Shown here: positions 18,121 through 27,993 of the stretch, piece after piece
Layout: each line of letters starts with the position of its first letter
How positions within the stretch are numbered: the first letter of the stretch is position 1
Source: Saprospiraceae bacterium
GTDB taxonomy: Bacteria > Bacteroidota > Bacteroidia > Chitinophagales > Saprospiraceae
NCBI GenBank assembly: GCA_016715105.1
Contig: JADKBO010000006.1
Span: 328,219-392,218, forward strand
Length of the DNA: 64,000 bases
Reading direction: 5' to 3'
Made by a program: the position numbers and the translations under genes
Notes under the pieces: model-generated
Told to the model about the DNA's origin: nothing
The model's database searches: none
Seen by the model: the letters and a program-made list of their open reading frames with translations, nothing else

Positions 18121-18885
18121 TCAAAACGCAAAAGACAAGCCATTGGTCACTTCATAATTATTGGTTGGTATACCAACAGGAGGCTTAGCATCATATAAAA
18201 AATGAAAATTGGTAACGAAACTCAAATTTTTAGTGATCTGAAAAGACAATACCAGATCATTGCTAAACCTGAAATCACTAAAATTATTGAATAATGGTTG
18301 GACATAAGATGTGTTCGACAGTTTTACATTCTCTTGTGGCGTCAATGTAAATGTGAAATATGAACTCATCCTATTGTCAATGTTGAGATTTTTTTCTTGC
18401 TCTAGCGCTTCTCTTTCGTACATATAAGCAAGCCCAAAGTAAAACTTCGCATTTTCATATTGAGAAAGCTTTAGCCTGATGCCAAAGCCATTGAGATTGC
18501 GGTTTTTGATATTCAAAAGTGCATTCAACTGCAACTGAGTGAATGCTTCCAGGCGTAATAAATCATTCACTTCATAATTATAACGTAGGTGGGAAAAACC
18601 ATTCCTGTTGAACTCACTTCCAGAAACATTAACCAAAGAATAATTGATGAAAGCAAGGATCAAATGTCGATGTGATTTAAACTGGATATGACCATTGGAA
18701 TTGAAAGCAAAAAATGATTCACTGTAGCGAGAGGCATTTACGGATAAGCCGATATCACCAGCAAAACCAACCGTATCGGTGATGATTCTTTTTTGTTCGA
18801 TATTAATGATTTGACCTGATAAATGATGGATTGAGGACATAACAATCACCAGACAAATTAAAAGCTTGCAGCGTTTTACGGCCAT
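18121..18885 (-). CDS. DUF481-like outer-membrane protein
   Basis: The 254-residue protein has an N-terminal signal peptide (CKLLICLVIVMSSIHHLSGQ) and then alternating hydrophobic/polar strands. It ends in Phe-Ala-Phe, as expected for an outer-membrane barrel. The pattern of short strands (GFGIRLKL, AKFYFGLAYMYERE, LSFQITKNLSFVTNFHFLYD) resembles DUF481 proteins of Bacteroidota and YdiY of enterics, whose function is unknown. It is a single gene; the stop codon is 11 bases from the end of the 180-base repeat array, so its transcript probably runs into the REP hairpins, which may stabilise or terminate it. Confidence 0.65.
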   Translation of the reverse strand: MAVKRCKLLICLVIVMSSIHHLSGQIINIEQKRIITDTVGFAGDIGLSVNASRYSESFFAFNSNGHIQFKSHRHLILAFINYSLVNVSGSEFNRNGFSHLRYNYEVNDLLRLEAFTQLQLNALLNIKNRNLNGFGIRLKLSQYENAKFYFGLAYMYEREALEQEKNLNIDNRMSSYFTFTLTPQENVKLSNTSYVQPLFNNFSDFRFSNDLVLSFQITKNLSFVTNFHFLYDAKPPVGIPTNNYEVTNGLSFAF

Positions 18886-18935
18886 TGGTTTCGTGATTAA
18901 TTAGGTAATTAGGATCACGAAAATAGAATTTTAAT

Positions 18936-19697
18936 TTATTTCGCTGTCAATTTATCGTACCAAATAAATTGTAAGGACACCATTTTAGCTTCATTTTTGG
19001 CAATCTTATAGCCAACCTGTCCATCTAAAAAGCCCAGCATCCAAAAATAATTTCTAAAAAATCTCACTCCAGGGCCAAAAACTCTTTTCAATAAATTTGG
19101 TTTTTTGCCTCGCTCAATCCACTCCTCAGCTCGGTATTTGGCATATTTATCTAGTTTTTCCAGATGTTGATCTTCAGAAAAATAAGAATAATGCAACATC
19201 AAACCAGGTAGTTTTATGGCTTTGCTTTTTTGCAGGTCAAGCAACTTTTCATGCACCAAACTATTGTCCCATTGGTGCTCTTGCCTATGAAAGATTCGAG
19301 GAATCCATTGCGGAAACCAACCGCTGTGCTTCACTGGAATTCCACAGTAATAGTTGAGTCTGTTGATGTAATACACATGCCCTTTTTGTAATGTAATTTG
19401 CTGGATTGCCTTCACTAGATTGGCATCCAAAACTTCATCTGCATCCAATGATAAAATCCAATCGTATTTCGCCTGTTGGTTACCGAAATTTTTGGTTGCA
19501 CTGTAACCCAACCATTCCTTACTGATTATTCGAGCTCCATAAGATTTTGCAATTTCAACCGTGTCATCTGTACTAAATGAATCTACTAATAGAATGTCAT
19601 CGGTCAATTCCTTACACGCACGCAATGTCTCACCAATAACTTTGGCTTCATTTTTTGAGATGATAACTATAGAAAATTGACCTGTTGACACTTTCAA
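18936..19697 (-). CDS. Glycosyltransferase family 2, WaaE/KdtX-like
   Basis: This 253-residue GT-A enzyme is likely cytoplasmic and used in lipopolysaccharide core or cell-surface glycan synthesis. It has VIISKNE near residue 11, DDILLVDSFSTDDT near 35 (nucleotide-sugar binding) and the metal-binding LDADEVLD near 89. The pattern GYSATKNFG and the later WFPQWIPRIFHR are typical of WaaE-type beta-glucosyltransferases. The start codon appears to be TTG at 19695-19697, with a GTG two codons later as an alternative. Both lie directly at the foot of a long hairpin (19697-19757), leaving no normal leader after the hairpin. Confidence 0.85.
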   Translation of the reverse strand: MKVSTGQFSIVIISKNEAKVIGETLRACKELTDDILLVDSFSTDDTVEIAKSYGARIISKEWLGYSATKNFGNQQAKYDWILSLDADEVLDANLVKAIQQITLQKGHVYYINRLNYYCGIPVKHSGWFPQWIPRIFHRQEHQWDNSLVHEKLLDLQKSKAIKLPGLMLHYSYFSEDQHLEKLDKYAKYRAEEWIERGKKPNLLKRVFGPGVRFFRNYFWMLGFLDGQVGYKIAKNEAKMVSLQFIWYDKLTAK

Positions 19698-19757
19698 AAT
19701 TAAAAAGAGCTTTAATTAAACACCAAACTCGATGCAAATTAAAGCTCTTTTTTAATT
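19697..19757 (-). terminator. Long inverted repeat downstream of the fasciclin gene
   Basis: Two arms of 21-22 bases (left begins AAATTAAAAAGAGC, right contains AAAGCTCTTTTTTAATTT) pair with one bulged T around an 18-base loop. With U-rich ends on both strands it can end transcription from either side. On the minus strand it follows the fasciclin gene and directly precedes the glycosyltransferase start. Confidence 0.7.
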
Positions 19758-19801
19758 TATGTGATGTAAAAGCTGAATCAACCTTTACTAATCATTCAAA
19801 A

Positions 19802-21760
19802 CTATTTTACCATGAACACTTTACTTCCTTGGCTCTGATCGTCAGTCAATTTAAGGATGTAAATTCCAGTAGACAATCCATTCAAATCAATTGAACCAAT
19901 AGAATTTCTGTCATTAAGTCTCAAAACTTCGATGCCCTTTGTATCAAAAACCTGAAGATTTACCTTATCGTTGAAAGAATTACCAAAATCATACTGCAAC
20001 AATTGAACTGCAGGATTTGGATAAATTTTCCCAGCACTTGCATCCAAGACCTTTAAGCCAACAATTTCAACAGGTAATAAGACTGCATCAACTACATGCA
20101 CCAATCCGTTGGTTGCCTCAACATCAGCAGCAATTATTTTTCCATTGTTCACAAAAATATCTGTTCCCTCTGTTTTGATTTGAATTTGCTCGTCGCTGAT
20201 CGTAGTCAATACTTTGCCGTTGAAAAGTCCAGAAGATGGCTCTACTCCCGTAAGAGCATGTCTTCCTAAAATCTCCAAAATCAAATCTCCACCTGCTTCC
20301 AAAATTTGATCCATTACCTCTTCTGGAATGTTTGTAAAGGCGGCATCTGTGGGTGCGAAAATGGTAAACTCATTGTCCTCATTGGTCAAATCTTCTTTTA
20401 ATTGGGCCAAATTCAACAAACCTTGCAAAATTCTGTGGTCAGGTGATTTCAAAATAACATCATAAACGGTATTGCCAATTTCATCCATCAAAACGGCGTC
20501 TATGACGTGAACAACCCCATTGTCAGCCACAATGTCTTTGACCGTAATCAAAGCATTGCCAACGTAAATATTACTGCCATCGATGAATATTTCATAACTG
20601 GAACCACCTAATCCAATTACAGAGCTGCCGTCAAAAAGATTGGTGCTCAGCGCACTGCCTTCGATGACATGATTGAGTAATAAATTGGTCGCTCCATCAG
20701 AAAGTAAAATCTCTTCAATCAGACCTTGAGGAAGATTTTCAAAAGCTGCATTGGTTGGTGCAAAAACGGTGAATGGTCCTGCTCCTCTCAATGTACTATC
20801 TAAACCTGTTGCAGCCAACGCCCCAAACAAAATGGTATGGTCTTCAGATTGAGCAATTTTATCCACCACCGTATTGCTTGCTTCCAAATCAGGGAGGATG
20901 ACAGCATTGATGACATGGACAACACCATTTTCACCAATAATATCCGCCATGGTGATCAAAATCCCGTTGATTTTGACACCCTCATCGTCTTTAGTGATGG
21001 TGGTTCTTTGTCCATTAGCCATGATCAATTGTTGACCATTGACAAGGGAAGTTGAGGTGTAAGTTCCAATACTCACATGGTATAACAAGACTGTAGCCAA
21101 TTGACCAGTTGGGTCTGCCAATAAGGTTTGTACCAATACAGGATCCAATGCTTCAAAGGCGGCGTCAGTTGGTGCAAAAACTGTGAACGGACCTGCTTCT
21201 CGCAATTGATCATCTGCCCCGCTTGCGGTTAAAGCAAGTGCCAAAGTTGTATGATCTGGTGAATTGATGATGATATCAGCAACTGTATTTCCTGTTTTCA
21301 TTATGCCAATCAAAGATTCCACAACATTGAGAACACCATTTGTCGCTGGAATATCTGCACTGACCACTTTAACATTATTTACAAAATAGCCAGCGGAATT
21401 GTTGATCAATAGGCTTTCGCCAGAAAGCGCAACCAAAATTTGGCCGTCTGTCAAATCACCACTTTCAAAAACACCTTTCACCGAATGTCTTTTGACCAAT
21501 CTATCAACGGTCTCAGTAGGATTGCTCAAAAGACCGATCAATTGGGCAGTGCTAAGTTCTGCAAATGCTTGGTCTGTAGGGGCGTAAATAGTTAAAGTGT
21601 CACTTCCCTTGAGATTTTCATCATAACCAATTGCATCCACCAATAGTCCAAAAATATTGTGGTCTGGGGATGCCTTGATGAGATCATACAAATTGCTTTG
21701 AGCTTGTATGGAATTTAGAAACAATAGAAAAAAGCAGGCAAAAGTAAATCTTAATTTCAT
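19802..21760 (-). CDS. Secreted four-fasciclin-domain protein with T9SS sorting domain
   Basis: I start at the ATG at 21758-21760 (MKLRFTFACFFLLFLNSIQAQ), which gives a clear signal peptide and 652 residues; the longer frame adds an implausible leader. Four fasciclin (FAS1) domains follow, each with SPDH/SEDH near its start and FAPTDAAF or APTDQAF in the H1-like motif. FAS1 domains mediate adhesion. The C-terminus has a type IX secretion sorting domain: IYPNPAVQLLQYDF, then STGIYILKLTD and a basic end KVFMVK. The protein should be exported by the Sec system and then T9SS to the surface. It is a monocistronic gene with the hairpin at 19697-19757 downstream. Confidence 0.9.
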   Translation of the reverse strand: MKLRFTFACFFLLFLNSIQAQSNLYDLIKASPDHNIFGLLVDAIGYDENLKGSDTLTIYAPTDQAFAELSTAQLIGLLSNPTETVDRLVKRHSVKGVFESGDLTDGQILVALSGESLLINNSAGYFVNNVKVVSADIPATNGVLNVVESLIGIMKTGNTVADIIINSPDHTTLALALTASGADDQLREAGPFTVFAPTDAAFEALDPVLVQTLLADPTGQLATVLLYHVSIGTYTSTSLVNGQQLIMANGQRTTITKDDEGVKINGILITMADIIGENGVVHVINAVILPDLEASNTVVDKIAQSEDHTILFGALAATGLDSTLRGAGPFTVFAPTNAAFENLPQGLIEEILLSDGATNLLLNHVIEGSALSTNLFDGSSVIGLGGSSYEIFIDGSNIYVGNALITVKDIVADNGVVHVIDAVLMDEIGNTVYDVILKSPDHRILQGLLNLAQLKEDLTNEDNEFTIFAPTDAAFTNIPEEVMDQILEAGGDLILEILGRHALTGVEPSSGLFNGKVLTTISDEQIQIKTEGTDIFVNNGKIIAADVEATNGLVHVVDAVLLPVEIVGLKVLDASAGKIYPNPAVQLLQYDFGNSFNDKVNLQVFDTKGIEVLRLNDRNSIGSIDLNGLSTGIYILKLTDDQSQGSKVFMVK

Positions 21761-22047
21761 TAAAATTATTTTAGGTAATTTGTTTGAAAAATATCGTGTA
21801 CAATAGGGTGATATCAAAAGGAAAAGTATCTGTAAAAACCTTTTTCCCTTTGGTATACAAAACATTTACCAAATCTAAACAAATGTGACTACATATAGGA
21901 TTCATCTTTGCGATAATTACAAAATTATAATAGTTGGACTATAGATTCCTCAATCCGAGATGGTTTACGAACAATTTATGCAATTACCCTTAGAAAAAAT
22001 GAAAGAATTTCTCAGTTTTGTCTCAAGTTCATCAGAAATTATAAAAT

Positions 22048-24168
22048 ATGTTTGACCATTCGCAGCAAAAATCATTGTTTGAAAAGACCAAAAACTTCAT
22101 AGATCATGAGCCTACTGTCAATGACCTCGAAGCATTAAGGGATATTCTCAGATATCATGAATGGAAATATTACGTAGAAAATAATCCAGTAATCTCCGAT
22201 TTTGAATACGATTTGGTATTCAAAAAATTACAGAAAATAGAGCATGATCATCCTCAATTGATCACCCCAGATTCTCCCACTCAAAGAGTAGCTCAAGACA
22301 TTGTGAGTGAGTTCAAAACGGTAGCCCACATTGTGCCTATGTTGTCTCTTGAGAATTCATACAATGCCGAAGACCTTCTCGAATTTGACAAACAAATAAA
22401 AAAACTCATTGACAGAGATGAAAGCGTCATCAAATACGCCGTCGAACCAAAATTTGATGGTGGAAGTATTGCACTTGTTTATGAAAATGATGTTTTAGTA
22501 CGTGCTGCAACCCGTGGTGATGGGAACCAAGGCGAAGAGATCAGTGCCAATATGAAGACCCTTCAAAGTGTACCACTAAGGGCTAATTTTTCTCAATATG
22601 GATTCACAAAAGTAGAATTGCGCGGTGAAGCTTTGATTTCTAAAGATAAATTTAAAGAGGTCAATGCTTACAGGGAACAGGAAGGTTTGGTTCTGTTTGC
22701 CAATCCCCGCAATGCTGCAACTGGAGGTTTGAGGACCAAAAACCCATACGAAACCAGAGATCGTGGTATCGAGGCATTCATTTTTCAATTTGGATATGCG
22801 GAGGACGCTGCAGGAAACGACGTGACTCGCAAACTTCAATCGCATTTCAAAAGCATCAATGCCTTGGGCGATTTAGGATTTAAGATTCCTTTGTCTGAGA
22901 AAAAATTGTGCGATAATATAGATGAGGTCATTGCTTTTTGCGCCGAATGGGAAGCCAAAAGGGACACTTTTAAATATGAGATAGACGGTATGGTTGTCAA
23001 GGTGGATGATTACGCCATCCAAGATATTTGCGGCAGTACTTCACACCATCCTCGATGGGCCATTGCTTATAAATTTAAAGCCAAACAAGCAACCTCAAAG
23101 TTATTGAGTGTTGAATATCAGGTAGGAAAAATAGGATCCATCACGCCTGTAGCCAAAATAGATCCCGTGCAATTGGCTGGTGTTACCGTCTCTTCTATTT
23201 CTCTGCACAATGCAGATTTCATCAGTTCCAAAGATTTGAGATTGGGTGATACCGTATTGGTAGAGCGTTCTGGAGATGTCATTCCTTACATCGTCAAAAC
23301 GATGGAAGAATTGAGGGATGGATCAGAAAAAGAGATTGTATTTCCGGTTGTCTGCCCCATCAATGATACCGATATGCCCATTCCTTTGGAACGCATTGAT
23401 GGCGAAGCAGCTTGGCGTTGCCCCAATTGTGTTTGTGGAGCACAAACTTTGCAGAGAATGATTTTCCACGTCAGCAAAGAAGCCATGGACATCGATGGCT
23501 TTGGAAGAAGCATCGTTGAGCGTTTTTATGCTTTGGGCTGGCTCAAAGATTTTGCGGATATCTACAATTTGGATTATGAAGCCATTGCAAAATTAGAGGG
23601 CTTTGGTAAGAGATCGGCTGATAAATTGCAAGCATCTATCCAAAAAGCCAAACAAAATCCAATCAGCAGATTGTTGCATGCATTGAGCATTCATCACCTT
23701 GGGAAAAAAGCCTCCAAGTTGATCGCTGAACAAATCAATCACGTTTTGGACTTGCAACATTGGACAGTGGAAGATTACACCAAAATCAAGGACATTGGCC
23801 CAGTCGTAGCCGAAAATGCAAGTTTGTACTTTTCTGAGCCTGCCAATATCGAATTGCTTCAACGCATGGAGTCTTATGGTGTCAACCTCACCCAAACCGC
23901 AGAAGACAAACCCAAAGAGGTCAATATGGAGGGCGCATTGGCTGGTAAAACGATCCTTTTTACCGGTACATTGACAACGATGGGCAGAAAACAAGCTGAG
24001 GAATTGGCAGAGGCTCATGGTGCAAAAAATATTTCCGGAGTGAGCAAAAACCTCGATATTTTGGTGGTGGGTGAAAGCGCAGGATCAAAATTGACCAAAG
24101 CTCAGGCCATTGGAAGCATTCAAATTCTGACAGAGGAAGAATTTGTGGCTTTGATTGGTAATAGTTAA
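22048..24168 (+). CDS. ligA: NAD-dependent DNA ligase LigA
   Basis: This essential ligase of 706 residues seals nicks in replication and repair using NAD. Domains in order are Ia (HEWKYYVENNPVISDFEYD), adenylation with the active Lys in EPKFDGGS near residue 135, the OB fold, a four-Cys zinc finger (CPINDTD preceded by VVC, then CPNC and later Cys near 23400-23440), helix-hairpin-helix repeats (GFGKRSADKL, IKDIGPVVAEN) and a C-terminal BRCT domain (LAGKTILFTGTL). The length is slightly above the usual 670 because of an N-terminal extension. All parts appear intact. Confidence 0.97.
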   Translation: MFDHSQQKSLFEKTKNFIDHEPTVNDLEALRDILRYHEWKYYVENNPVISDFEYDLVFKKLQKIEHDHPQLITPDSPTQRVAQDIVSEFKTVAHIVPMLSLENSYNAEDLLEFDKQIKKLIDRDESVIKYAVEPKFDGGSIALVYENDVLVRAATRGDGNQGEEISANMKTLQSVPLRANFSQYGFTKVELRGEALISKDKFKEVNAYREQEGLVLFANPRNAATGGLRTKNPYETRDRGIEAFIFQFGYAEDAAGNDVTRKLQSHFKSINALGDLGFKIPLSEKKLCDNIDEVIAFCAEWEAKRDTFKYEIDGMVVKVDDYAIQDICGSTSHHPRWAIAYKFKAKQATSKLLSVEYQVGKIGSITPVAKIDPVQLAGVTVSSISLHNADFISSKDLRLGDTVLVERSGDVIPYIVKTMEELRDGSEKEIVFPVVCPINDTDMPIPLERIDGEAAWRCPNCVCGAQTLQRMIFHVSKEAMDIDGFGRSIVERFYALGWLKDFADIYNLDYEAIAKLEGFGKRSADKLQASIQKAKQNPISRLLHALSIHHLGKKASKLIAEQINHVLDLQHWTVEDYTKIKDIGPVVAENASLYFSEPANIELLQRMESYGVNLTQTAEDKPKEVNMEGALAGKTILFTGTLTTMGRKQAEELAEAHGAKNISGVSKNLDILVVGESAGSKLTKAQAIGSIQILTEEEFVALIGNS

Positions 24169-24317
24169 GTTTTTCCTAAACTTTGGAGTTGTATTGCTTA
24201 TAGTTTGAATTTAGTTGACAAGTTTCTTTAGAAAAATACTAGACTTGTTATATTTGTTATTATACAACAGCGGCTGCTCCGTTTGAGTATTCAAGAAATT
24301 CAATAAAAATAGAAAAG

Positions 24318-25196
24318 ATGGATAAACCACAACTCGATCAGGAAATTTTTGACTTGTATGATCATTATGCCCACAATAGAATTGATCGCCGAAACTTTAT
24401 GGAACAGTTGTCTGTCTATGCAGTTGGAGGTCTTACTGTCAATGCTTTGATGGAATATTTGATGCCCAAGTATTTCTCTACCCTTCAAGTACAACCGCAA
24501 GATCCAAGGTTAAAATCTGAGTATATAGAATATGCTTCCCCGAAAGGTGGCGGCACAATCAAAGGACTACTTTCCAGGCCTGCTGGAAATACCAAAAAAC
24601 TGCCTGGCATCGTGGTTGTCCACGAAAACAGAGGGCTCAATCCATATATTGAAGACGTAACCAGAAGAGCTGGCTTGGAAGGATTTATTGCTCTAGGTCC
24701 AGATGCATTGACACCACTTGGAGGTTACCCCGGAACTGATGATGAGGGTCGTACGATGCAAAGCAAACGTACTAGGGATGAAATGTTGGAAGATTTTATT
24801 GCTGCTTTTGAATACCTCAAAGTGCATCCTGAATGTGACGGCAATGTAGGTGTGGTAGGATTTTGTTTTGGTGGTTGGATCTCCAATATGATGGCAGTAA
24901 GAGTTCCTGATCTCAAAGCGGCGGTTCCATTTTATGGTGGTCAGCCAGCGGCGGCTGATGTTCCACAAATCAAAGCACCTCTTTTAATCCATTATGGGGC
25001 ATTGGATACCAGGGTCAATGAAGGATGGCCAGCATACGAAGCGGCTTTGAAAGAAAATAATAAAACTTATGAAGCCTATATCTACGAAAATGCAAATCAT
25101 GGCTTCCACAACGATTCTACACCACGATTTGACAAAGATGCGGCGGCATTGGCTTGGCAAAGAACCATTGCATTTTTCACCAAAAACCTAAAGTAA
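24318..25196 (+). CDS. Dienelactone hydrolase family protein with Tat-like leader
   Basis: This 292-residue alpha/beta hydrolase has the Cys nucleophile in GFCFGGW near residue 182, an Asp in LDTRVNEG and His in NHGFHND near 260. The N-terminus carries DRRNFMEQLSVYAVGGLTVNAL, a twin-arginine-like motif (RRxFM) followed by a mildly hydrophobic stretch, as in YghX-like members. Export by Tat to the periplasm is thus possible. Real substrate is unknown; most members of this group do not act on dienelactone. The next gene (SMP-30-like) starts 43 bases after its stop and may be cotranscribed. Confidence 0.85.
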   Translation: MDKPQLDQEIFDLYDHYAHNRIDRRNFMEQLSVYAVGGLTVNALMEYLMPKYFSTLQVQPQDPRLKSEYIEYASPKGGGTIKGLLSRPAGNTKKLPGIVVVHENRGLNPYIEDVTRRAGLEGFIALGPDALTPLGGYPGTDDEGRTMQSKRTRDEMLEDFIAAFEYLKVHPECDGNVGVVGFCFGGWISNMMAVRVPDLKAAVPFYGGQPAAADVPQIKAPLLIHYGALDTRVNEGWPAYEAALKENNKTYEAYIYENANHGFHNDSTPRFDKDAAALAWQRTIAFFTKNLK

Positions 25197-25238
25197 ACGA
25201 GTCACATTTTCTTCTTGATTTTCTTAAATTGTTAAAGC

Positions 25239-26195
25239 ATGGCCAATAAATCGGTGTCTATTATTTTCTTCCTATTACTCTTCATAGTAGGAAATTTACA
25301 AGCCCAAAAGGTTGAGGAAATATTTATGGATACTGATATGGGAAGTATGCCGGAAGGAATTGCCATAGACCAAAATAAAGGTCACATTTACATGAGCAGC
25401 ATTCGATTGGACAAGGTATACAGGTGTGACATAAATGGTCAAAATTGTATTGACGTCATCAGCTCTGGCCAAGAAGGTTTTACTTTTGGAACAGGTATGA
25501 TGATCGTGAAAAATCACTTGTTTGTCTGCGGGAGGTTTGAACGGGCAAAAAAGCCGATGGTTTTACAAATTGACTTAGCTACCAATAACATTGAAAATGT
25601 TTTTAAGTTACCTGATAGTACGAAAGCCACTTTCAATGACCTCACAGTGGATGAAAATTGGAATGTATATATGACAGACAGTGATTTTTCACGTATTTAC
25701 CGATTGGATCATAAAACTGGAGAGATCAGCGTCTTTTTGGAAGATGTGCAAATCAAGGGTCCAAACGGCATCTGCATTTCTGACGATCAATCGAAGTTGT
25801 ATTTGAGTTCTACTACTTTTGGGATTAGGATCGTGGACATCGCAACCAAGAAAATTTTGAATCCCATACACGACGCAACCATTGGTAAAGGGATTGATGG
25901 ACTGAAATATTATAAAAACAAGTTGTTGGTGGTTTATAATTATGGCGGTAAAGAAAAAGAAAAACAAGGTTTAGTAGAATTTGCCTTATCAGAAAATGGT
26001 GCGGAAATTCTACACGGAAAAGACCTAACCATTGGTCACGCCAGAAACAATATTCCAACCACAGTAGGTATGTACAAAGGCCATGCTTATTATCTTGCAA
26101 ATAGTCAGTTTGATAATTACAATTGGGGTGAAAATACGGTCAGAAGGCCAGGTGATCTGGTAAAAACTGCGCTTTTAAAGGTTAAGATTGATTAG
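25239..26195 (+). CDS. Exported SMP-30/gluconolactonase-like beta-propeller protein
   Basis: The 318-residue protein has a signal peptide (SIIFFLLLFIVGNLQA) and a six-bladed propeller of the SMP-30/strictosidine synthase type: GMPEGIAIDQNKGHIYMSS, then FNDLTVDENWNVYMTDSD and GPNGICISDDQSKLYLSS. These carry the Asn/Asp/Glu residues usually used for calcium and catalysis. A lactonase role is possible but not certain; many such exported propellers have unknown substrates. It may share a transcript with the dienelactone hydrolase upstream. Confidence 0.75.
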   Translation: MANKSVSIIFFLLLFIVGNLQAQKVEEIFMDTDMGSMPEGIAIDQNKGHIYMSSIRLDKVYRCDINGQNCIDVISSGQEGFTFGTGMMIVKNHLFVCGRFERAKKPMVLQIDLATNNIENVFKLPDSTKATFNDLTVDENWNVYMTDSDFSRIYRLDHKTGEISVFLEDVQIKGPNGICISDDQSKLYLSSTTFGIRIVDIATKKILNPIHDATIGKGIDGLKYYKNKLLVVYNYGGKEKEKQGLVEFALSENGAEILHGKDLTIGHARNNIPTTVGMYKGHAYYLANSQFDNYNWGENTVRRPGDLVKTALLKVKID

Positions 26196-26494
26196 CATAC
26201 TTTTACTGTGAAGATTTTTGCAGGAGCGCATGAAATCCTTAAAATCTGCACTATAAAATTTAAACATTCCCAATTAAACAAGATCATTCACACAATAATA
26301 ATTGGACAAACATTGATTCAATTAACCGCCAAGTCCAAATGTTTTGGCCCTAATATGCAATTGTGAAATTGTCTGACTTTTTATTAAAAAAGGAAACTAC
26401 TCCAAAAACAAATGTTTCCAGTGAAATTTAATTGGCGGCTAAGATTAAAACCTTCAAAAAATCTTCCTACATTTCCAATCTAATTGACACCAGA

Positions 26495-27694
26495 ATGACC
26501 AATGTTCCATTGAGTATTAATAAGAGAATTGATTCTATCGATGTCTTGAGGGGCATTGTTATGGTCATCATGGCCATTGACCACATCCGGGACAATTTCC
26601 ATATTTATGCAAATACCGACGATCCGCTCAACTTAGCCACTACATCACCAAGCTTATTTATGACAAGGTGGATTACCCATTTTTGTGCACCGGTGTTTGT
26701 TTTTTTGTCCGGTACCTCAATCTATCTGCAATCCTTGAGAAAAACACCCAATGAATTGAGTTCATTTCTGGTTAAGCGTGGACTTTGGCTGATCGTGGCT
26801 GAATTTTTAATTGTAAGTGTCGGCATCACTTTTCTTCCCTGGAACCTGCTCATTCTACAAGTTATCTGGGCTATAGGCATCAGCATGGTTTGTATGGCAT
26901 TATTAACCAGACTTCCTTTCAATGTTATTTTGGTTTTGGGCTTGTTGATTGTTTTAGGCCATAATGCGCTTGATTTTACCGAAAAAAGTGCTGACTTCCA
27001 ACCTGGATTTTGGTGGGAAATTTTACACCACGGCCACTTGAAGTTTTATGGATTTGATCAAACCCATGGTCTGCTGATTGTCTATCCATTTTTACCATGG
27101 CTTGGCTTGATGTTGATGGGCTATTGTTTGGGTATCTTATTTAAACCTGAAGTAGAGCCAGCAAGACGAAAGAATACATTGTTGTACATGGGTGGAGGAA
27201 TTTTGACATTCTTCCTGGTTTTAAGGATGATCAATATTTACGGTGATCCTGTGCCTTGGGCAGAACAAAAAAGCGGTTTACTTACTGTATTTTCATTCAT
27301 CAATGTTTTTAAATATCCACCATCACTGTTGTACATGTGTTTATTTATAGGTCCAGCGTTAATTTTATTAGCATTGATTGAACCCATTAAAAATAGGTTT
27401 ACCGACATTATGCGCATCTTTGGTAGAACGGCATTTTTTTACTACATCATCCATTGGTTTGTGATTCATGGCTTAGCAGGTATACTTTTTTTCATAAATG
27501 GACACACATTCGCAGAAGCAATAGCATCGGCTAGAAATTTACCATTCTTATTCGTACTCAGTGGGGAAGGAGTGAGTTTACCCTTTGTTTATCTAATATG
27601 GATTGCAGTAATAATGGCCTTGTATCCACTATGTAAAAAGTATGACCAATACAAAACCGCGCACAAGGAAAAATGGTGGTTGAGTTATTTATAA
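26495..27694 (+). CDS. Multi-spanning DUF1624/heparan acetyltransferase-like membrane protein
   Basis: This polytopic membrane protein of about 399 residues has some ten helices. The motif RIDSIDVLRGIVMVIMAIDHIRD contains the LRGxxxxxMxxDH block typical of DUF1624 and the heparan-alpha-glucosaminide N-acetyltransferase superfamily, where the His is important. I prefer the ATG at 26495 over the TTG at 26432 because the motif then starts about 14 residues in. Members are thought to move acyl groups across the membrane onto sugars; the substrate here is unknown. No linked partner gene is seen. Confidence 0.75.
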   Translation: MTNVPLSINKRIDSIDVLRGIVMVIMAIDHIRDNFHIYANTDDPLNLATTSPSLFMTRWITHFCAPVFVFLSGTSIYLQSLRKTPNELSSFLVKRGLWLIVAEFLIVSVGITFLPWNLLILQVIWAIGISMVCMALLTRLPFNVILVLGLLIVLGHNALDFTEKSADFQPGFWWEILHHGHLKFYGFDQTHGLLIVYPFLPWLGLMLMGYCLGILFKPEVEPARRKNTLLYMGGGILTFFLVLRMINIYGDPVPWAEQKSGLLTVFSFINVFKYPPSLLYMCLFIGPALILLALIEPIKNRFTDIMRIFGRTAFFYYIIHWFVIHGLAGILFFINGHTFAEAIASARNLPFLFVLSGEGVSLPFVYLIWIAVIMALYPLCKKYDQYKTAHKEKWWLSYL

Positions 27695-27900
27695 CAAATA
27701 CTCTTGCTACTTTATGCTATCCTAATTGTGTTATTTTATAAAAGACGTCTTTGCTAATCCTTAGTTTACCTTGTGCTTGCTTATATGTTTGTATTCAAAT
27801 GATTCAACCAGTTTAGGCTAAATAGCGGGATCTAAATCCTAAGTTATTAACAAACTTAATTCAAAACTTTGAATCTATTCTTTTATTCTATCAAAAAGTA

Positions 27901-27930
27901 AGCCTCCAAGACTTCCCGATCTTGGAGGCT
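27901..27930 (-). terminator. Hairpin downstream of the TonB receptor gene
   Basis: A perfect 11-base stem AGCCTCCAAGA / TCTTGGAGGCT with an 8-base loop lies 64 bases beyond the stop of the receptor gene. On the minus strand it is followed by TTACTTTTTG; on the plus strand by seven A, so it could act for either direction. Confidence 0.65.
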
Positions 27931-27993
27931 AAAAAAAGTATAAAAACTAAAGTTTAATCAAAGTTTCCAAAGAAACTATTATTTTATATCACT

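Noticed and set aside
17994..18188. Small open frame at the end of the repeat array
   Set aside because: It runs across the last repeat unit and into the 3' end of the DUF481 gene; no sign of a real protein.
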